This document shows positions 28,901 through 36,800 of a stretch of DNA of 49,863 bases, piece by piece; position 1 is the first letter of the stretch; every line of letters starts with the position of its first letter. The position numbers were made by a program, and so were the translations under genes. Source of the stretch: Prevotella sp. (lineage in GTDB: Bacteria > Bacteroidota > Bacteroidia > Bacteroidales > Bacteroidaceae); NCBI GenBank assembly GCA_017470345.1, contig JAFUEP010000040.1, positions 1 to 49,863 of the forward strand, written 5' to 3'. The notes beneath the pieces are model-generated. The model ran no database searches. It was not told the origin of the DNA and worked only from the letters and a program-made list of their open reading frames with translations.

Positions 28901-29285
28901 TGGCCTTGACGGTCACCTCCTGGATGGTGGTGGCCGAAACCAGCTTGATGTTGTAGGTGCTGCGATTGATGGCCAGCACCTGCGACTTGCATCCTACGTA
29001 GCTGAAGCGCAGCTTGTTCTTCTGGTCTTTAACCTTCATGGAGAAATGACCGTTGAGGTCGGTGGTGGTGGCGTTGATGATGCGGCCCGTGGCATCAACC
29101 TCGCAGACGGAGGCTCCCATGACGGGGTCGAAGTCGTCGCTCACCGTGCCGCTGACGCTGGCGACGTTCTGCGCCTGTGCGCAGAAGGATGAGTGGAAAA
29201 TCATGATTGCTGCACACAGCAATATCTTCGTCATCGTCTTAGCTCTCAATCCTATATAGTCTGACATGATTCTTTTTGGCTTCAT
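25905..29285 (-). CDS. SusC-like TonB-dependent outer-membrane transporter (SusC-2)
   Basis: This ~1126-residue SusC/RagA porin has a signal peptide ending near CAQAQ and a carboxypeptidase-regulatory-like domain (VSGTVSDDFDPVMGASV). The canonical plug motifs are present: GRISGLDIVSNSGNLGSGS, MRLRG, PLIVVNGNEW, EDVTVLKDAAATAIYGSRG and ANGVIEIRTKRG. The barrel ends in SYTLGATIDF. Unlike SusC-1 it keeps the standard LKDAAATAIYGSRGANG sequence. I chose the ATG at 29285 (MKPKRIMSDY), which aligns with the Fas-C leader. A start at 29351 would overlap the upstream FAS1 gene by 11 nt. SusD-2 follows 27 nt downstream. Confidence 0.94.
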   Translation of the reverse strand: MKPKRIMSDYIGLRAKTMTKILLCAAIMIFHSSFCAQAQNVASVSGTVSDDFDPVMGASVCEVDATGRIINATTTDLNGHFSMKVKDQKNKLRFSYVGCKSQVLAINRSTYNIKLVSATTIQEVTVKAKRRVNGGGLAIPEREASMAVQSLSMKDVEGMAFTTVDEALQGRISGLDIVSNSGNLGSGSTMRLRGAASISSAVDANPLIVVNGNEWNVDMSDFDVSTANDEKFAQLLNVNPEDIEDVTVLKDAAATAIYGSRGANGVIEIRTKRGVRGAPRLSYSLRLTGTYQPQGYKMLNGDDYTMLLKESYFNPRQSDVASDIDEINYAPTFSEYQQYNNNTDWVDAVTQWGLRQNHYLVVSGGGEKATFRISGGFDNETGSVIKQRLQRMSTRVALDYYVSDRITISTNFSLTYTKNRKNYDQLLAIAYKKMPNMAIYEEDEDGQATANYYEMLQTASSVFGGGSNQMSLVNPVASANLARNHERTYDITPELILKYKLLGMNDDQWQLNWEARANMNIFNNFTNRYYPSELVTTAWTSGVNKAYTGSSKSVAFNTKQTLTVIPHFNNDDHSLMMMARFELVSGESTSQATSTYGLPSGGITSTGSGGIIDGAPSSSFSQWRSMYYTFSTHYAYKGKYMADFSIRADGTTKFGPERRWGYFPAVSLRWNIIDEPWMESVRSWLSMLSFRPSWGRVGNQPSADYLYESKYSPANYQYVDMAVMYPNNIRLSGLQWETNEQYNVGTDIHFLDDRLNIALEWYSATRRNMLMPVKIPTNSGFSELAYKNVGSMRNTGWEFNVNTNRIIKAGKFTADFNATFGNNSNKILTMDPTTLETMNIKFTQENRSVLQRVQLNNPFGAIYGFRFKGVYQYQYSTFAAMTRQEQQQFIADGKTAPVAIADDGTVIYDDQDMPLRMMYTFSSSDDLPGKNYRFKGGDAIYEDLNYDGNINELDIVYLGSSLPKLTGGFGVTLNYGRWRLNTQFNYRLGNKILNLARLDAQAMVSNNNQSQAVNYRWRKEGDVTTIPRAMYGSSSNYNTLVSDRFVEDGSFLRLNYTQISYSLPDKSAKRIGLHGMRFYLSANNLFCLTRYTGVDPEISYSSYGAAIDQAQTPRAKSYTLGATIDF

Positions 29286-29288
29286 AAT
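29209..29288 (-). repeat. Leader segment shared with Fas-C (copy in SusC-2)
   Basis: The 80-nt 5' coding segment of SusC-2 that aligns without gaps to 21956-22035 in Fas-C, including identical TTCATAAT at the start-codon end and GCAATA and TTAGCT blocks. Confidence 0.6.
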
Positions 29289-29340
29289 ACATTTCGTTAA
29301 TGTAGTCGGAAATTGGCTTACTCCCCCAGAGGGGTGCTCT

Positions 29341-31935
29341 TCACTCTCCACTCCCTATGCCTCCACCGGGGGTCCAGTCCATGGGTTTGAGCTGGTCGGC
29401 ACTGTAGAACAGCGGCCGGTCGATGAGGTGCACCACGGCGTAGGACGAGCTGTAGAGGTTGCCCGAGGCGGCCGTCTCCGGGTCTTTGCTGGTGAAGAGG
29501 TATTCGCGACACATATTATTATATAGTGCGGCATCCGAGGTCAGCACGGTGCGCTCGTGGTGCAGGGCGTCGGTGATGCTGATGTGGCTGTTGTCGGCAT
29601 CAACCTGAAGCGAGAAGAACTTGCGGTTCTCGGGGTTAAGCTTCGATGTCTCATAGCGTCCGTTGACAGGCCCTTGGCCCATGTAGACGGAGAAGTCCTG
29701 GATGTGGTAGCGCAGGAAGTCGAGGATGCGTTGCCGTATCTGGTAGCGCATATGCTTCTTGGCGTCGCGGTCGCCGCCCCAGGCCTCGTCGGTCTGTGCC
29801 TCAAGGTCTTCCCAGTAGGGCAGCAGGTGGGCGTCGTGCAGGGAGTCGAGGCTCTCGTTGGTGGGCACCCAGATGGTATAGTGGTAGTTGTCGAAGAGGC
29901 GTATGTTGAAGTCCACGCACGAGTAATTGTCATCGATGACAGAGGTGGTGAGGTTATACTGTGCCGAGTCGGGATCACCGCCGCGCAGCAGGTCGAAGAA
30001 GCGGGCATACTCGGGATGCTCACTCAGCGTCTTGTAGACCGACTTCCGGCTTGAGTTGGGCACCTCGCTCTCCACGACGTAGGCCTTGCCATTGCCGTTT
30101 TTCGTCTGGTCGAAGATCTGAGTCACGCCGACCGGTCGCTTTTGCTCTATCTGCAGTCCGCCCTCGATGGTCATGCTGCCCGCAACGCCGCTCTGGCTGA
30201 CGCGGATGGTGGCACCGCCCTTAGTGCGATAGTAGAGGTTGCCGTCCTCGACATCACCCACGACGATGAGGTTGTCGAGCACGTCGCGCAGGCGGTTCTC
30301 CACCTGCGAGGACGTCGCGTCGCTGAGGGCGTCGCCCACGGTGTTGGTGTCGATGTCGTAGCGATAGCGGTGGGCGCTGACGGTAGCACGGTCGTAGTTG
30401 TAGTAGAACTCATAGAGCACGGTCTGCGACGAGCCGAAAGAGCAGGGGTCAACGTAGTGCAGCAGACTCGTGTTCGTGGGCACAAAGAAACTGTAGTATG
30501 AGTCCATAGAGTTCAGGTAGGGCTTGAAGCCCAGTTTGTCGATGCCCCAGTAGATGATGTTCATCGTCTCAGTATGTACCAGTGCGGGGAAGGCCACGCT
30601 CGAGTAGGTGGCCGGTGCGAAGACCTTGTTGGTGAGATAGACCACACCGTTGCAGCCCATGAAGCATGAGTCCACGTCGCTCTTCTTCACTCCCATCGTC
30701 ACCTTGGCGTCGTTGACGATGTTGTCGAACTTCGAGGGCACGGTGCTGATGAACTCGGGCACCATGTTGACGTTGAGCAGCTCGACGAGCACCTGGTCAG
30801 GCACGTTCGCCCACTCGTGGTACTGGTCTTGCAGGGCCAACCCGTCGTGGTTCCACCAGTCGTCGAGGGCTTGGTTCGAGGGAACGAGCATGGCACCGCA
30901 GTCGTAGTGCAAATCCTTGCCTTGGGTGTTGGTGTACATATAATGGTTCATGCCCGGGTCGAAGGACAATAGTGCGCTGACCGGCTGGCGGCTAGGATCG
31001 CGGTCCAGCTCCTGACGGTTCTGCGAGCTGAAGTATCGCAACACGAAGACCGAGTCTTGCCCATTGCCGTTGCCGGCAAGGCGGTTGTAGGTGAGCGTAG
31101 CCTCCTCGCTGTAGTAGGGCGCGCAGAAGCGGTCGATCAGCGTGCTCCATTGACTCATTGAGGGGTGGTCGCGCAGTATCTGGGCCATGTTGTCGCTCGA
31201 GAGCATCACGCCCTCCATGCGCTGTATGTAGCCGTTCTTGCAGGTGATGTCGCGCTCCACGATGCGCTGGCCGTTGACCCATGCCTCCTGGCGCGAGGTG
31301 GCTTGCCCGTTAGTGAGCATCTGCAGGTCGTCGTCGGTGATGTTGTTGTACTGCATGAAGCGGGGCAGGAAGTGAATCATGGGCTGCGCCTCGTCGTCCC
31401 TGAGCAGCACGATGCCTTGCGGCTTGTGGCGGTGGGCATCCCAGTAGCGCGTCTGGGGCATCTGCGACGGCATCCAGCGGGCAACCGAGTCGTAGGGCGT
31501 CAGCGACGACTCGCGGCGCATGCACTGGCCCTCCAGGGGGTCAGGCGAGGCCTCGACGTTTGAGAGCAGCTCCACGAGATAGGCATTGTTGATCATAGCC
31601 GAGTTGAGCAGCAGCTTCTTCTGGGCGGCCGAGAGGGCGGCGTAGCTGCTGACGCCCCAGGGGTTGCTTGCAAACCAGCGGCTGAAGGCCTCGTCGTCGG
31701 CAGCGAAGAGGGTCTTCGACCCCGTCTGGCGCATCACCTGGTCGTAGCCCAGGTCGTCGATGAGCGAGAGCATCGTCTGATAGTTGCCAGCCTCTTGCAG
31801 CCGTTCGTAGATGGAGTTGCCCAGCCATTCGGGCTGCCCCTCCAGGTCCTTGTTGTCGCACGACAACAGCGAGGCGATGGCTGCCAATAGCATGGCGGGC
31901 GAAAGAAAAATCAATTTGCAGAATCTACGGTACAT
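29341..31935 (-). CDS. Large FAS1 (fasciclin)-repeat surface lipoprotein, Fas-A
   Basis: First gene of the long operon. This 864-residue lipoprotein has lipobox ASLLSC followed by DNKDLEGQPEW. I see about four divergent FAS1-like repeats. Repeat 1 includes SIYERLQEAGNYQTMLSLIDDLGYD with TLFAADDEAFSRW. Repeat 2 includes MSQWSTLIDRFC with AMLVPSNQALDDWW. Repeat 3 includes NIIYWGIDKLGFKPYLN with YSFFVPTNTSL. Repeat 4 includes SVYKTLSEHPEYARFFDLL with YTIWVPTNESL. The VPTN/FAPTN-type strand is the family signature. The C-terminus is Gly/Pro-rich (WTPGGGIGSGE). Anchored by lipid and probably surface exposed, it may bind host or plant glycoprotein or glycan near the SusCD pores (inference). The start is placed by the promoter at 31966-31994. 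Confidence 0.88.
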   Translation of the reverse strand: MYRRFCKLIFLSPAMLLAAIASLLSCDNKDLEGQPEWLGNSIYERLQEAGNYQTMLSLIDDLGYDQVMRQTGSKTLFAADDEAFSRWFASNPWGVSSYAALSAAQKKLLLNSAMINNAYLVELLSNVEASPDPLEGQCMRRESSLTPYDSVARWMPSQMPQTRYWDAHRHKPQGIVLLRDDEAQPMIHFLPRFMQYNNITDDDLQMLTNGQATSRQEAWVNGQRIVERDITCKNGYIQRMEGVMLSSDNMAQILRDHPSMSQWSTLIDRFCAPYYSEEATLTYNRLAGNGNGQDSVFVLRYFSSQNRQELDRDPSRQPVSALLSFDPGMNHYMYTNTQGKDLHYDCGAMLVPSNQALDDWWNHDGLALQDQYHEWANVPDQVLVELLNVNMVPEFISTVPSKFDNIVNDAKVTMGVKKSDVDSCFMGCNGVVYLTNKVFAPATYSSVAFPALVHTETMNIIYWGIDKLGFKPYLNSMDSYYSFFVPTNTSLLHYVDPCSFGSSQTVLYEFYYNYDRATVSAHRYRYDIDTNTVGDALSDATSSQVENRLRDVLDNLIVVGDVEDGNLYYRTKGGATIRVSQSGVAGSMTIEGGLQIEQKRPVGVTQIFDQTKNGNGKAYVVESEVPNSSRKSVYKTLSEHPEYARFFDLLRGGDPDSAQYNLTTSVIDDNYSCVDFNIRLFDNYHYTIWVPTNESLDSLHDAHLLPYWEDLEAQTDEAWGGDRDAKKHMRYQIRQRILDFLRYHIQDFSVYMGQGPVNGRYETSKLNPENRKFFSLQVDADNSHISITDALHHERTVLTSDAALYNNMCREYLFTSKDPETAASGNLYSSSYAVVHLIDRPLFYSADQLKPMDWTPGGGIGSGE

Positions 31936-31965
31936 AATTATTTTAGTTAGCTTTTAAATTGGTTG

Positions 31966-31994
31966 CAAAAGTACACAAATGATATGCTGTCAAC
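31966..31994 (-). promoter_or_regulatory. Promoter of the FAS1-SusCD operon
   Basis: On the minus strand a -7 box TACTTTTG (31966-31973) lies 17 nt downstream of GTTG (31991-31994), close to the TTTG/TAnnTTTG consensus. It is 30 nt upstream of the Fas-A ATG and is the only good promoter I see for the seven-gene unit. Confidence 0.6.
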
Positions 31995-32378
31995 GTGCAA
32001 TTATTGTTGCTTTTGAGGGAAAAATTGGTCAGTGGCAGGAAAAAACGAGGGACATCGCGGATTGGGGCAATAAATGATGCCCTTCATCGTGGTCACGTTA
32101 TCCAGCCCAGCCATGCGCTTGCGCTCAAGCCTCTGTCCTATACAGTTTGGTTATAGCCTAATATGCATCTGACTTCATTGATATGTCACCTCTATACTTT
32201 TTTAATCGTATTGATTTGCGATTATAATCTTTGATTGGCTTCCTGCAATACACTCTTCATTCCGGAATAGATCTACGATTCATCCCAAATTCGTGCTTTT
32301 CTGGTGGGGAAAATGGGGCTCACTTTGCACGAATCCTTGCAGATGTGGGGAAAATGTGGGGAATATTGAGAAAAGAAA
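31995..32378. other. Non-coding stretch between operon promoter and tRNA-Leu
   Basis: There is no credible gene. It contains an 8-base inverted repeat ATTCGTGC/GCACGAAT (32289-32296, 32327-32334) and four G-runs in two paired copies of TGGGGAAAATG (about 32305-32361). I cannot assign a function. Possibilities are regulatory DNA for the operon or a remnant of an old insertion at the tRNA. Confidence 0.5.
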
Positions 32379-32415
32379 AATCGCTAAATCTCTTGTATTC
32401 AGAGGTTTAGCGATT
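32379..32415 (-). terminator. Rho-independent terminator of tRNA-Leu
   Basis: Arms AATCGCTAAATCTC and GAGGTTTAGCGATT (14 bp, one wobble) enclose a 9-nt loop. On the minus strand the hairpin is followed by a T-rich tract (TTTTTCTTTT). It starts 18 nt after the tRNA 3' end. Confidence 0.85.
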
Positions 32416-32433
32416 GCTTCCGAGCTTAACTCG

Positions 32434-32515
32434 TACCCAGAGCCGGGGTCGAACCGGCACGGGTTGCCCCACTGGTGTTTGAGACCAGCGCGTCTACCGA
32501 TTCCGCCATCTGGGC
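32434..32515 (-). tRNA. tRNA-Leu (anticodon CAA)
   Basis: Read on the minus strand it forms acceptor GCCCAGA with TCTGGGT (terminal G-U pair), anticodon stem CTGGT/ACCAG with loop CTCAAAC giving anticodon CAA, a long class II variable arm (TGGGGCAACCCGT) and T-arm GCCGG-TTCGACC-CCGGC. The discriminator base is A and CCA is not encoded. Confidence 0.95.
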
Positions 32516-32589
32516 ATTGAAATGCGGCTGCAAAGTTACGAAGTTTTTTTGAATTAGGCAAAAGAATCTCCTAAAAATCTTAAAAATAC

Positions 32590-32620
32590 TTGGAAATCTC
32601 AAAGATATTGCTTATCTTAG
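32590..32620 (+). promoter_or_regulatory. Promoter of the GDP-mannose pyrophosphorylase gene
   Basis: TTGG (32590-32593) and TATCTTAG (32613-32620) are spaced by 19 nt, each one base from the TTTG/TAnnTTTG consensus. Transcription would begin just after, which rules out an upstream ATG at 32590 and fixes the start at 32653. Confidence 0.6.
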
Positions 32621-32652
32621 CAGCCGAAATCTTTACATCCGGATATATTAGC

Positions 32653-33744
32653 ATGAACCTATCAAACAAAAATTATTGTCTTATATTAGCTGGCGGACGT
32701 GGAAAACGCCTGTGGCCGTCGAGCCGTTGGGAGTGTCCTAAGCAGTTTGCTGACTTCTTCGGGACGGGTCGCACGCAGCTGCAGTCGACCTACGACCGCA
32801 TGTCGACGGTCGTGCCTGCTGAGAACATCCTTGTCTGCACGAGTGCGGACCTGGAGGAGATGGCGCGCCAGCAGCTGCCGCAGCTGCCGGTGGAGAACCT
32901 TCTGCTGGAGCCAGTCAACCGCAACACGGCGCCTGCCGTGGCATGGGCGGGCCGTCGCATCAACCAGCGCTGCGAGGACGCCCGTCTGTTGGTGGTGCCC
33001 TGCGACCAGCTGATCATCGGCGACGAGGCTTTCCGCCGCAACGTGCTGCAGGCTCTCGACTTCGTTGCTGATAACGACATCATGCTGACGATGGGCATCA
33101 GGCCGACGCGTCCGGAGCCTGGCTACGGCTATATTCAGATTGGCGAGCCGACGCTGTCGACGGGCATCTTCAAGGTGAAGTCGTTCACGGAGAAGCCTGA
33201 GCGCGACTTTGCGAAGATGTTCATGGAGAGCGGTGAGTTCTTCTGGAACACGGGCATGTTCGTGGCCAACGTACGCCACCTGCGCGACTTCTTCCTGAAG
33301 TCGTTCCCCGACATCCCGAACCGCTTCGACGCCATGCCTCAGGAGGCCACGCTCGAGGAGGCCGTTGACTACGTGAACGCCTACTACTCGTCGTATCCGA
33401 ACATGTCGATGGACAAGGCAACGCTGGAGAATTGGGACGGGTCGTACGTGATGTGCTGCGACTTCGGCTGGGCCGACTTGGGCACGTGGCACTCCATCTA
33501 TGAGTGCATGCAGAAGCAGGAGGGCGACAATGTGGTGATCGACTCAGAGGTGATGCTTGAGGACTGCAAGGACAACATCATCAAGCTGCCGCACGGCCAT
33601 GTGGGTGTCATCAACGGACTCGACGGCTACATCGTGGCCGAGGAGGGCGACGTGCTGCTGATCTGCAAGAAGGGCGACTCGTCGGCGCTCATCCGCAAGT
33701 ATGTCAACGAGATTGGCATCAAGTACGGGGAGAAGTACATCTAA
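32653..33744 (+). CDS. manC: Mannose-1-phosphate guanylyltransferase (GDP-mannose pyrophosphorylase)
   Basis: This 363-residue cytoplasmic enzyme makes GDP-mannose from mannose-1-phosphate and GTP, feeding GDP-fucose, polysaccharide and glycoprotein synthesis. The nucleotide-binding signature LILAGGRGKRLWPSSR is followed by CPKQF. PCDQLI and the FTEKP motif for sugar-phosphate binding are present, as is the GYGYIQIG block. The length fits the short, single-domain form without the isomerase half of bifunctional ManC/AlgA proteins. It has its own promoter and a strong terminator, so it is a stand-alone transcript unrelated to the glycan loci around it. The start at 32653 (MNLSNKNYCLIL) is supported by the promoter position; the longer frame to 32590 would lie in the promoter. 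Confidence 0.95.
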   Translation: MNLSNKNYCLILAGGRGKRLWPSSRWECPKQFADFFGTGRTQLQSTYDRMSTVVPAENILVCTSADLEEMARQQLPQLPVENLLLEPVNRNTAPAVAWAGRRINQRCEDARLLVVPCDQLIIGDEAFRRNVLQALDFVADNDIMLTMGIRPTRPEPGYGYIQIGEPTLSTGIFKVKSFTEKPERDFAKMFMESGEFFWNTGMFVANVRHLRDFFLKSFPDIPNRFDAMPQEATLEEAVDYVNAYYSSYPNMSMDKATLENWDGSYVMCCDFGWADLGTWHSIYECMQKQEGDNVVIDSEVMLEDCKDNIIKLPHGHVGVINGLDGYIVAEEGDVLLICKKGDSSALIRKYVNEIGIKYGEKYI

Positions 33745-33766
33745 GCTCCCCACTCCACTGCCAATC

Positions 33767-33804
33767 AAAAAAGCCTGCGCGAAACGTTTCGCGCAGGCTT
33801 TTTT
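33767..33804. terminator. Strong bidirectional Rho-independent terminator
   Basis: A perfect stem GCCTGCGCGAAA / TTTCGCGCAGGC is flanked by six A on the left and six T on the right, so it works on both strands. It serves manC and the convergent 1523-residue gene. Confidence 0.95.
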
Positions 33805-33820
33805 AATTCTTCAATCATCT

Positions 33821-36800
33821 TTATTTCACCAACACGTTGGTGGCATGACCATCGACGACGACCAGATACTGGCCGGCGGCCACGGGGACGACGGCGTCGC
33901 CCTTGCCCTTGAAGCAGAGCTGGCCGGCGAGGGTGTAGACGGCGACCGTCATGCCCTTGGCCCCGCTGACCTCGATGGCTCCCTGACGGGCGGCAATCTG
34001 GACCTGGCGTCCGCTGACGTCCTTGATGGCGTTGACCACGGCGACGGGTGCGGCGTTGCTCAGTGCCGACTCGCCCTCGTCGTAGAGTGCCGTGACGTGA
34101 TAGGTGTGCAGTCCGGTCGAGAGAGCGCCGACGTTGTGCTCATAGGTCTGTGCCCCAGCCTCAGCCGTGCCGACGAGCTGTCCGTCGCAGTAGATGTTGT
34201 ATCCGCGCAGGGTGAGCGCCTTGCCCTCATAGCTGATGTCGTCGAGCATGAAGACACCGCCGTTCTGCGAGTTGCAGTGGATGGCGAAATACTTGGCGCC
34301 GGCGGGCAGGTTGGCACGGAAGCGGCCGAAGTAGCTCTTCGGGGCCTCATATTCGTTGACGAGGTTGTCGGCCTTGAAGTCGTTGACCTGGTTGCCCTCG
34401 GTGGAGTAGAGCACCTCGAAGGTCTCGTTCCATACGCCGGCGAGGCTCTGGGCGAAGATGGTGACGGTCTGCTCCTCGCCTGACAGCTCCGGCGAGACGA
34501 GCCAGTCGTTGTTCTTGTTGCCGGGGGCATTGTTAGCCTTGAAGCAGGCAAGGAACTGCGAGCCCGTGTTAGCCTCGAACTCGGGATGATCCTTCATCTG
34601 AGCCTCAGTGACGCCAGCCTCGCGGAAGTTGAAGGTCAGGAAGGCCTGCGGCTGGTTCATGCCGGGCCACCAGAGGCCGTTGATGCCGGCCGTCTCGGTG
34701 CGGTCCTGATCGTAGTTGCCCCACTGTCCGAAGGACGTCGAGAACGTCTCGTAGCCCTCGAAGCTCTCGGTGACCGAGTTCTTGCCCGTGACGGGCGTCC
34801 ACTGTAGCAGCGACTTACCGTCGGCCGATTCGGCGACGAGGCCCGTGACGGCCTCCAGCTGCGAGGCGACGATGCGGAGGGGCTGCTCGGCGGTGGTGTT
34901 GTCGTCCTCGTCGAGGTCATAGTCGTAGCTGACGACGGCCCACACGCGTGACTCGGCGGGGTCGGTGGCCACGGTCTGATAGTCGAAGGCATAGCGTGCG
35001 CGGTCGAAGGAGGCGAGTGCGCCGTCGGCCTCGTAGGTCTTCACGTTCTGCCCGTTGACGAAGACGCTGACCTGATAGCCCTTGGCCTCGCGGTCGCCCA
35101 CGTTGTGGACGGTGACGTCGACGTGAGCCTTCTGTCCGGCCGTGGTGCGGCTCTGCACGTCGGCATAGACGGCGAGGTCATACTGGTTGACATTGCGGAA
35201 GTTGACGTCGTCGATGGCGATGAGTCGCAGCTGCGGGTCGTTGAGCTCGGCGACGAACGATGCCGTCACGTACTTGGCCTCCTTATAGGCCGAGAGGTCG
35301 ATGCTGCAGACGACGAAGGCCTCCTCCTTCTGGTCGGCGAAGTTGAGCGTCATGACGGTGTCGGCCTGGGCCTCGCCGTTCTTCTGGATGGCCACCTTCA
35401 GAACGTTCTTCGAGCCCGGGTCGCCATAGGCGGCGAAGACGAGCTTCGGCGTGACGGCGCCAGCCATCGTGACCTTGCCCGAGGTGAGCGTGGCCACGGC
35501 GCCTATCTTCTCCGACTCGACAGCCGTAAGGCAGTTGTCGCCGTCGGACGACATGCCAGAGTACATGCGCCACGACGTGCTGGCGTCATTCGAGCGCGTA
35601 GCCCAGATGCCCTTGAGGCCGCTGCTGAGGAATCCCTCCATGAAAGGCAGCGTGTAGGGAGCGCCGTGGATGAGCGGCGCAGCGAGTGCGGCGTTCGACT
35701 CGCCCAGCTCGTTGACGGCCGAGACGCCGTAGATGGTCTGTCCCTGAGCGCCCGTCTGCGGTAAGCCGCTGACGGTGTAGGTCATGTCGGTGACGTCACT
35801 CTTCACCTTCGTCAGCTGGTTGTTGATGACGCCATAGACGTTGTAGGTCAGCTCCTCCGTGTCGACGTAGCCGCCGTTCTGGCCATGCGTCGGAGCCTGC
35901 CATGAGAGCGTGGCCGTGCCGTCGAGGTTGTCGGCCAGCGCCACCTGCTGAGGCACGGCGGGTGCATCGGTGCCGACGTAGACGGAAGCCGTGGCCGTCA
36001 GTCCGGCGCCAGCCTCGTTGTAGGCCGTGACGCCATAGACGACCTGGCCGTTGACGGCATCCTCGTCGACGACGGTGTAGTGCTGTCCGGGCACGACGTC
36101 AGTCAGCGTCGCGACGAGGTCCTGCTGCTCGCCGCGGGTGATGACGATGCGCGAGAGACTCTCGAGCTGTGTGCCGTCGTTGGCCACGGAGGGTGCGTCG
36201 AAGTCGATGGTGACGATGAGGTCGCCGTCCTGAGCTGCCTTGAGTTGCAGGTTCTTCACGCTGTCGGGCGTGATGAGCAGCTGTCCGGCCGAGACGCTGA
36301 GGTTGTCGATCATGAGGGCGTTCTGCAGGGCGGGGCTGGTGCAATGGAAGGCGAAGTGATAGTCGCCCGTCTGCTTCACCTTGATCTCGCCCGTCATCTC
36401 TATCGGGCTCTGGTGGTTAGTGGTCGAGACGACCGTCTCGGGAATCAGCACCTCGTAGGCCGAGGGATCCTCGCCGATGCCGCAGGCCACGGCCAGCCGC
36501 TCCTTGAAGGCCGGCGAGATGCTGTTGGCCAGGAACTTCACCTCGTAGGCGATGCCCTCCATGAGGTGGATGGGCGGCGTGAGCACCCAGTCGTCGGCTG
36601 CCGTGTACTTGGCGTAGCTGTAGCGCATGCGACCGCTGGTGGAGTCGAAGTGGATGAAGTCCCATGAGGTGCCGTCGCCGTTCTGGTCGATGACGGTGTA
36701 GCCCGTGCCGGCATCGGCGTCCTCGAAGTCGTCCGTGAAGGGCACGTCGTAGGGCTGTCCCACCTTGATGACGTCCGACGTGGCGCTGACGCCCTCGACG

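Noticed and set aside
32289-32334. Attachment site of an integrated element at tRNA-Leu
   Set aside because: No integrase gene and no duplicated tRNA 3' end are visible in the window, so an att site cannot be supported.
32305-32361. G-quadruplex made of the four G-runs
   Set aside because: The middle loop is over 30 nt, too long for a confident quadruplex call; kept only as part of the unexplained stretch.
32280-32561. Small minus-strand reading frame of 93 residues
   Set aside because: It runs through the tRNA-Leu and its terminator, so it is not a protein gene.
32590-32652. Longer N-terminus for GDP-mannose pyrophosphorylase
   Set aside because: This segment overlaps the -33/-7 promoter boxes and adds residues absent from the family, which starts close to the LILAGGRGKRLWP motif.
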